Of a stretch of 63,889 nt of DNA, positions 60,650 to 63,889 are shown piece by piece. The position numbers were made by a program, and so were the translations under genes. The DNA is taken from assembly GCA_017521325.1 (NCBI GenBank), contig JAFXCV010000015.1:1-63889 (forward strand), written 5' to 3'. Every line of letters starts with the position of its first letter. Within the stretch, counting starts at the first letter, position 1. A model generated the notes under the pieces. It worked only from the letters and a program-made list of their open reading frames with translations, searched no databases and had not been told where the DNA came from. The DNA comes from Oscillospiraceae bacterium. GTDB taxonomy: Bacteria; Bacillota; Clostridia; Oscillospirales; Ruminococcaceae.

Positions 60650-61401
60650 ATGGTATCTTTTATTTTTCGGGAACGGGCAACAGCCTTTGGCTTGCAAAGC
60701 AGATCAAGGCGGAGCTTGGCGGTGAGATCCGCTATATTCCAAAATGGAACGGCGATATTTCCGCATATGACAAGCTGATAATTGTCTGCCCCGTTTATTC
60801 GTTCGGTCTGCCGCTGCCCGTTTTTGAATTTATGACCACACTGAAAACGGATGCACCCTTGTGGATCGTGATGAATTACGGCGGTGCAGCAGGCAGTGCG
60901 GCGAAATTTGCCTATCATCACGCAAAAAAATGCGGACTTTGCATTAAACGGGTCTACACAATGAAAATGCCTGAAAATTTCACCGCTGTATTTTCCACGC
61001 CGCTGCTTAAACCCTATAATGATGGGCTGCTGAAAAAAGCACCGAAGGCAATCGAAAAAATCATCACATCCATTAAAAATGAGGAAGAAAAGGTGTTGCC
61101 TGCGGAGAAATCCAATAAGCACAAGCTTTACAACGAAAACAAGAGCAACTGGGGCAAAATGGGCGAACGATTTTCCGCCTCCGAAGCCTGTACATTATGC
61201 GGAAAATGCCTGAGGGAATGTCCTGCGGAAAACATCAGCATCAAGGACGGCAGGATTTCCTTCGGCAGCAATTGCGTGGTCTGTCAGGCATGCTATCACC
61301 GCTGTCCGTCACAGGCGGTTCTGTATCAGGGAAAGCCCAATAAAATGCCATATTTCAATCCCAATGTTCCCGAACATGAAATGGGAACAGACATCACATA
61401 A
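60646..61401 (+). CDS. EFR1 family ferrodoxin (flavodoxin-like plus two 4Fe-4S clusters)
   Basis: 251 aa. N-terminal flavodoxin-like fold with the FMN phosphate loop YFSGTGNS and PVYSFGLPLPVFEF; C-terminal pair of 4Fe-4S motifs CTLCGKCLRECP and CVVCQACYHRCP. An electron carrier that could couple ferredoxin and flavin pools; partners unknown. Its ATG overlaps the galK stop as ATGA, so translation is coupled to galactokinase; galE follows after 14 nt. I found no sugar-related domain in it. Confidence 0.9.
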   Translation: MNGIFYFSGTGNSLWLAKQIKAELGGEIRYIPKWNGDISAYDKLIIVCPVYSFGLPLPVFEFMTTLKTDAPLWIVMNYGGAAGSAAKFAYHHAKKCGLCIKRVYTMKMPENFTAVFSTPLLKPYNDGLLKKAPKAIEKIITSIKNEEEKVLPAEKSNKHKLYNENKSNWGKMGERFSASEACTLCGKCLRECPAENISIKDGRISFGSNCVVCQACYHRCPSQAVLYQGKPNKMPYFNPNVPEHEMGTDIT

Positions 61402-61415
61402 AGGAGTAATTTGTT

Positions 61416-62405
61416 ATGAAAATTTTAGTACTCGGCGGTGCAGGCTACATCGGCTCGCATACCGCACTCGAACTTGTCAAGGCAGGAAACGAAGTCATTG
61501 TTGCAGATAATCTGGTAACGGGCTACCGCAAGGCAATCCCCGAAGGTGCGAAATTCTATGAGGGTGATCTTCACGATTTTGATTTCCTTGACAATCTCTT
61601 TCAAAAGGAAAAGATTGATGCGGTAATCCATTTTGCGGCATATTCTCTTGTGGGCGAGAGTGTGACGAATCCGCTGAAATACTATGACAACAACCTCTGC
61701 GGCACGAAGATTTTGCTCGATGCGATGGTGAAAAATAACGTTGACAAAATCGTGTTCTCCTCCACAGCCGCAACCTACGGCGAACCGGAGAACATTCCGA
61801 TTCTGGAAAGCGACCGTACCTGTCCGACCAACCCTTACGGCGAAACAAAGCTTGCAATGGAGAAAATGTTCAAGTGGACGGCAAATGCACATGGTCTGCG
61901 GTTTGTATCGCTCCGTTACTTCAACGCCTGCGGTGCGGATGCAAGCGGCACAATCGGTGAAGCACACAACCCCGAAAGCCACCTGATTCCGCTGATTCTG
62001 CAGGTACCGAACGGCAAGCGTGAAACCATTTGCATCTATGGCACGGACTACGATACCCCCGACGGAACGTGCATCCGTGACTATATCCATGTGACCGACC
62101 TTGCACAGGCACATATCCTTGCAGTGCAGTATCTGATGAACGGCGGCGAGAGTGACATCTTCAATCTTGGCAATGGCGTGGGATATTCCGTTCGTGAGGT
62201 GATTGAAACCGCAAGAAAGGTCACAGGACATCCGATTCCTGCGACGGAAACGCCCAGACGTGCAGGCGATCCTGCAAGACTTGTGGCATCGAGTGATAAA
62301 GCAAGAAAGATTCTCGGCTGGAATCCCGTGCATGACAGTCTGGAGGAAATTATTGAAAGTGCATGGAACTGGCACAAACAGCATCCGAATGGGTATGACG
62401 AATAA
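61416..62405 (+). CDS. galE: UDP-glucose 4-epimerase
   Basis: Interconverts UDP-galactose and UDP-glucose. 329 aa. NAD loop GGAGYIGS (7-14), active-site S115-S116-T117 region and Y141-x3-K145 (NPYGETK), the HVTDLAQAH signature and RRAGDPARLVAS. Extended SDR family. AAAGGAG precedes the ATG. With galK in the same operon it supports galactose use or supply of UDP-galactose for wall polymers. Confidence 0.96.
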   Translation: MKILVLGGAGYIGSHTALELVKAGNEVIVADNLVTGYRKAIPEGAKFYEGDLHDFDFLDNLFQKEKIDAVIHFAAYSLVGESVTNPLKYYDNNLCGTKILLDAMVKNNVDKIVFSSTAATYGEPENIPILESDRTCPTNPYGETKLAMEKMFKWTANAHGLRFVSLRYFNACGADASGTIGEAHNPESHLIPLILQVPNGKRETICIYGTDYDTPDGTCIRDYIHVTDLAQAHILAVQYLMNGGESDIFNLGNGVGYSVREVIETARKVTGHPIPATETPRRAGDPARLVASSDKARKILGWNPVHDSLEEIIESAWNWHKQHPNGYDE

Positions 62406-62417
62406 TGAGGTGAGATA

Positions 62418-63452
62418 ATGCAGTTCATTATTGCGCTGATGATCATACTGACAGGATTCTTTCCTGCTGCGATCTATACAAAATCACTCATTCAGATTTT
62501 GTTTACTCTTTTGTTTGCACCGAAATTTGACATGAAATGCACCCAGATCTCCATATTCGGGTGGACATTCAACCACCAGAACGGAAAATGGCTCAGAAGC
62601 TACAAGGGTTATTTTGTTCCGCTGATCCAGTATAACGCCACATTGGATTTAAACAGATATCAAGTGGGGAAATCCGAAAAGAGAGCCAGAAATTACGACA
62701 TTGTGCGTATCGCACTTCTTCTTGTGATCAGCCTTATGCTTTTACTGCTCAATCTCGGCATGTTCAAAGAGCTTTTGTATTTTCCGGAGCTCCATCCACT
62801 AAAGCTGTTCAGTCTTTCCTTTACAGTCGGGATGATCTACCAGTCTGTTTCGCTACTCTGCATTGGACTATACACCTACCTCGTAATGATGAAAGGACTT
62901 ACAGGACATACAGACTCCATTCTCAACCGACTCAGAAGCGGTGAAAGCTTTGAGGCATTGGAGCTGAAGCATGTCGATGAGCTTCCTTATCCAAAGGCTA
63001 ACCAGATCGAACGGATGATGTATCACAATTTATATCTGATGTATCTGCTTGCGACGAAGCAATACAGCAAAATGAAGCCGATCATTGAGGAAATGACAGA
63101 TTACTATCGGGAGCGAGCATTTATTCTGCAGGATACGCCGGGGTATTATCTGCTTGTTTTCTATTATTCCGCATTTGAACCGGATGAAGACATGGCGGAA
63201 TGGTTTTTTGACAAGGTTCGTTCTACACTCGAAACAGATCCCGATGCCAACGCCAAGCGTGTGCTTGCCTGCTATTATCTGAATATTGTGAAGGATTACG
63301 AAAAGGCACGGCAATACACGGATGAGGGCTTGCATACAGTGGATAATTACTCCATTGCAGGTGCGGAACGTGATCTCGAACGTCGATTGCTTGCGGAACT
63401 GAATGCAACGCTGAACAGTATTGGACTGCCAAGCACGGTTCTTCCGTCATAG
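62418..63452 (+). CDS. Membrane protein with C-terminal helical repeats, function unknown
   Basis: 344 aa, not recognised. Four hydrophobic segments (about 2-20, 22-34, 92-118, 130-152) and a long soluble C-terminal part (about 160-344) rich in helices with repeat-like spacing (LLATKQYSKMKPIIEEM, YLNIVKDYEKARQYTDEGL), resembling tetratricopeptide-type repeats. No signal for an enzyme. Starts 12 nt after galE with GAGGTG upstream, so it belongs to the gal operon. The N-terminal part loosely recalls M50-like membrane folds but lacks HExxH. Confidence 0.78.
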   Translation: MQFIIALMIILTGFFPAAIYTKSLIQILFTLLFAPKFDMKCTQISIFGWTFNHQNGKWLRSYKGYFVPLIQYNATLDLNRYQVGKSEKRARNYDIVRIALLLVISLMLLLLNLGMFKELLYFPELHPLKLFSLSFTVGMIYQSVSLLCIGLYTYLVMMKGLTGHTDSILNRLRSGESFEALELKHVDELPYPKANQIERMMYHNLYLMYLLATKQYSKMKPIIEEMTDYYRERAFILQDTPGYYLLVFYYSAFEPDEDMAEWFFDKVRSTLETDPDANAKRVLACYYLNIVKDYEKARQYTDEGLHTVDNYSIAGAERDLERRLLAELNATLNSIGLPSTVLPS

Positions 63453-63462
63453 TTTTTTACTA

Positions 63463-63492
63463 CTCCATTGCAGGATTATTCCTGCAATGGAG
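63463..63492 (+). terminator. Terminator of the galK operon
   Basis: CTCCATTGCAGG-ATTATT-CCTGCAATGGAG, 12-bp perfect stem, followed by CTTTCTTTTTT. Confidence 0.92.
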
Positions 63493-63612
63493 CTTTCTTT
63501 TTTGTGTGACCACATTGTTCACTAAATGTGGATAAATTGGATGTCAGGCGTATTATTTTCGATAAAAGAGAAATATACAATTAAAAAATGCACTAAAAAG
63601 TTATTTTTTAGG

Positions 63613-63641
63613 TTGAATTCATTGTGCAAACATGGTATAAT
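63613..63641 (+). promoter_or_regulatory. Promoter of the GH30 gene
   Basis: TTGAAT (63613-63618), 17 bp, TATAAT (63636-63641), TGG extended -10. Confidence 0.7.
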
Positions 63642-63687
63642 GATAGTGTATATATAATACAATCCGCATCAAAAAAGGAGGAAAAGT

Positions 63688-63889
63688 ATGAAAATCTTTT
63701 CAAGTGGCAAGCTCAGAACACTGCTTGCCGGAGTTACTGCAATGACGATGCTGTTGTCAACAGCAACGATCCTGCCGGAACAGAAGGCAGGCGCAGCTGA
63801 CACGTGCGTGATCAACTCCGGAACGCAGTACCAGATCATCCGAGGCGTGGGTGGTATCAACCATCCGGAGTGGACAGGTCAGGATATGA
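63688..63889 (+). CDS. Secreted GH30-like xylanase (N-terminal fragment, cut by window end)
   Basis: Only 67 residues are visible. Signal peptide MKIFSSGKLRTLLAGVTAMT... with a likely cleavage near AGAA-D (about residue 37), then TCVINSGTQYQIIRGVGGINHPEWTGQDM. The (I)RGxGGxNHPxWxG stretch is the first barrel strand of GH30 glucuronoxylan or arabinoxylan endo-xylanases. AAGGAGG precedes the ATG. Catalytic residues and any dockerin lie outside the window. Confidence 0.8.
   Translation, partial: MKIFSSGKLRTLLAGVTAMTMLLSTATILPEQKAGAADTCVINSGTQYQIIRGVGGINHPEWTGQDM

Noticed and set aside
63669..63860. 63-codon minus-strand frame at the window end
   Set aside because: Antisense to the signal peptide and first residues of the GH30 gene, which has a promoter and ribosome site.

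Overview
The window reads as a stretch of chromosome from an anaerobic, plant-fibre-degrading Firmicute of the Ruminococcus type (Oscillospiraceae). The evidence is secreted carbohydrate enzymes with PT-rich linkers and type I dockerins (PL11 lyase, SGNH esterase), fragments of a GH5 and a GH30 enzyme at the two window edges, all three [FeFe]-hydrogenase maturases (HydE, HydF, HydG), and gene orders typical of Gram-positive Firmicutes. No rRNA, tRNA, CRISPR array, prophage or transposase gene was recognised.

Layout. 1-1.5 kb: 5' part of a secreted GH5 cellulase. 1.7-5 kb: hydG, a small TIGR04076 protein and hydF, behind a perfect sigma-70 promoter and a 180-nt structured leader that looks like an attenuator. 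5-9.3 kb: a PRPP/pyrophosphate/purine block, hpt plus purine permease diverging from ppa plus an atypical PRPP synthetase. 9.4-12.4 kb: NSS transporter, YjbR protein, SGNH hydrolase. 12.7-19.3 kb: proteostasis block (engB, lon, clpX, clpP, tig). 19.4-25.5 kb: thrC, a phosphoesterase, and yraN-rnhB-rbgA-two signal peptidases, then rplS with its leader. 25.7-29.3 kb: TIGR03936/TIGR03960 radical SAM pair, an M50 protease, a single-TM protein and a tiny spoVM. 29.3-43.5 kb: the conserved housekeeping run yicC-gmk-rpoZ-priA-def-fmt-(two yugP)-rsmB-rlmN-prpC-prkC-rsgA-thiN, read leftwards. 43.8-44.9 kb: hydE. 45-48.9 kb (plus strand): GntR/YtrA-ABC exporter operon and PadR-DUF2812 operon, each behind a promoter overlaid by inverted repeats. 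49-53.4 kb: pyrE, nadE, a MATE exporter. 53.6-59.1 kb: PL11 lyase, YerC regulator, dockerin-bearing esterase. 59.3-63.9 kb: galK-EFR1 ferredoxin-galE-membrane protein, then a GH30 start.

How it fits together: secreted enzymes attack cellulose, xylan and pectin; galK/galE handle released galactose; hydrogenase maturation supports H2-evolving fermentation; the long central minus-strand block is translation, protein quality control and cell-wall signalling.

The most unusual structure is a family of short non-coding elements (about 150-215 bp) with near-identical ends (CAG(T/C)(T/C)TGTCGAAAAA as terminal inverted repeat), each carrying a four-run G-quadruplex motif. Four copies (12.5, 43.6, 47.7, 53.4 kb) sit between two copies of the local transcription-terminator hairpin, as if the element had inserted into a terminator and duplicated it; two further degenerate copies lie at 3.3 and 7.2 kb. 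Second is the hydG leader, in which a terminator-like hairpin and an alternative 7-bp pairing are mutually exclusive. Start codons were chosen by Shine-Dalgarno placement and family alignment from memory; no database search was possible.
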